DNA from: a virus
Virus record (IMG/VR): IMGVR_UViG_3300024262_000092
Coordinates: 1-39,783 of that record
Direction: 5' to 3' (one strand)
DNA: 39,783 nt
The translations under genes and the position numbers were made by a program. Shown here piece by piece: positions 39,528-39,783 of the stretch (position 1 is the first letter of the stretch; each line of letters begins with the position of its first letter). The notes below the pieces were generated by a model that worked only from the letters and a program-made list of their open reading frames with translations, was not told where the DNA came from and did not search any database.

Positions 39528-39654
39528 CTGTATACCTGACAGGAAAGCAGGATTAAACATCATAGCGGGGCCATAACGGCGGGGCCTGCTTTTAAAATCT
39601 TACATAATAAAACATTATACGACGTAACACCTGTAAACTGTATAAAATAAAGAC

Positions 39655-39780
39655 GTTAGCTATAATGTTCGACACGTTGAACATCAAAAACAGGGCCAAC
39701 AGGGCCAAAACAGGGCCGAAAAACGCAGTTATCAAGGCGGGGCCTGTAAATAATATCAAATCCTATTTTCCCTATTTTCT
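39655..39780. repeat. Terminal redundancy, right copy
   Basis: Identical to 1-126 with one differing base after the match (39781). See the left copy: circular closure or short terminal repeats. A TATAAT lies in it (39660-39665, equal to 6-11), without a strong -35. Confidence 0.9.
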
Positions 39781-39783
39781 CTT

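Larger units (their letters stand above)
39123..39654. other. Non-coding right end upstream of the late operon
   Basis: No convincing gene. A 62-codon reverse frame at 39055-39243 lacks a ribosome site and overlaps the FN3 signal peptide. The stretch holds two 20-bp direct repeats, an inverted repeat next to TTGACA, and CCTGCTTT in both orientations (39544-39551, 39585-39592). A late promoter must lie hereabouts, but I see no clear leftward -35/-10 pair; CTGACA/TTATCA (minus strand, about 39270-39242) is weak. Confidence 0.6.

Noticed and set aside
1-39783. Integrase and attachment sites
   Set aside because: No tyrosine or serine recombinase frame is present; the HTH regulators alone do not show a temperate life style.
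1-39783. tRNA genes
   Set aside because: No TTC-G-A-x-x-C arm in cloverleaf context was found; single GGTTCGA-like matches such as at 4821 lack the other arms.

Overview
This window looks like one complete, circularly closed genome of a short-tailed, tailed bacteriophage (podovirus type). It is about 39.65 kb once the terminal overlap is removed: bases 1-126 recur exactly at 39655-39780. It carries terminase, portal, scaffold, HK97-type capsid, neck adaptor, nozzle and internal virion genes, but no tail sheath, tail tube or tape measure, and no integrase. Strong AGGAGG ribosome sites and sigma70-like promoters with exactly 17-bp spacers point to a bacterial host using a standard housekeeping sigma factor. 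The host genus cannot be read from the sequence. No DNA polymerase, helicase, RNA polymerase or tRNA was recognised, so replication and transcription probably rely on the host.

Layout. (1) 319-4834, rightward: small, mostly unknown, presumably early genes, most preceded by a near-identical translation start region; they include a RadC/JAMM-like protein and an MGCDIH-family protein. (2) 8554-4836, leftward: a small HTH regulator, a replication initiator, an SMC/RecF-like ATPase, several small proteins and a candidate PC4-like protein. (3) 8683-12845, rightward: SSB, an inserted HNH endonuclease, zinc-binding proteins, a large conserved phage protein with a zinc ribbon, a radical SAM protein and a conserved unknown, ending in a clear hairpin terminator. 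(4) 15111-12917, leftward: a second HTH regulator, a coiled-coil protein, small proteins, an ASCH-domain protein and a RusA resolvase. (5) 15235-15532, rightward: two small ORFs. (6) 39122-15648, leftward: the late operon. It runs from a secreted FN3 protein and a lectin-like protein through terminase, portal, zinc ribbon, scaffold, capsid, neck, fiber, nozzle and three internal virion proteins to lysis genes. (7) 39123 through the junction to 318, and 1017-1516: non-coding, repeat-rich DNA.

Control logic. Two related HTH regulators (8339-8554 and 14863-15111) each sit at a divergent promoter pair with inverted repeats, a switch-like arrangement. Four promoters place an ATG at or next to the predicted +1 (leaderless starts). 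The initiator gene carries 11-bp iterons in its linker, as in lambda O, so it is a candidate origin. A second 11-bp repeat array lies in the gene at 10578.

Most unusual points: a nozzle protein of 1504 residues with about 980 residues of LVIVD-type beta-propeller inserted; a neck adaptor with an inserted jelly-roll-like domain; an SSB whose acidic C-terminal tip is buried behind a hydrophobic extension created at an HNH gene insertion; and a palindrome differing from bacterial parS by one base. All family names come from reading the protein sequences by eye, without database searches.
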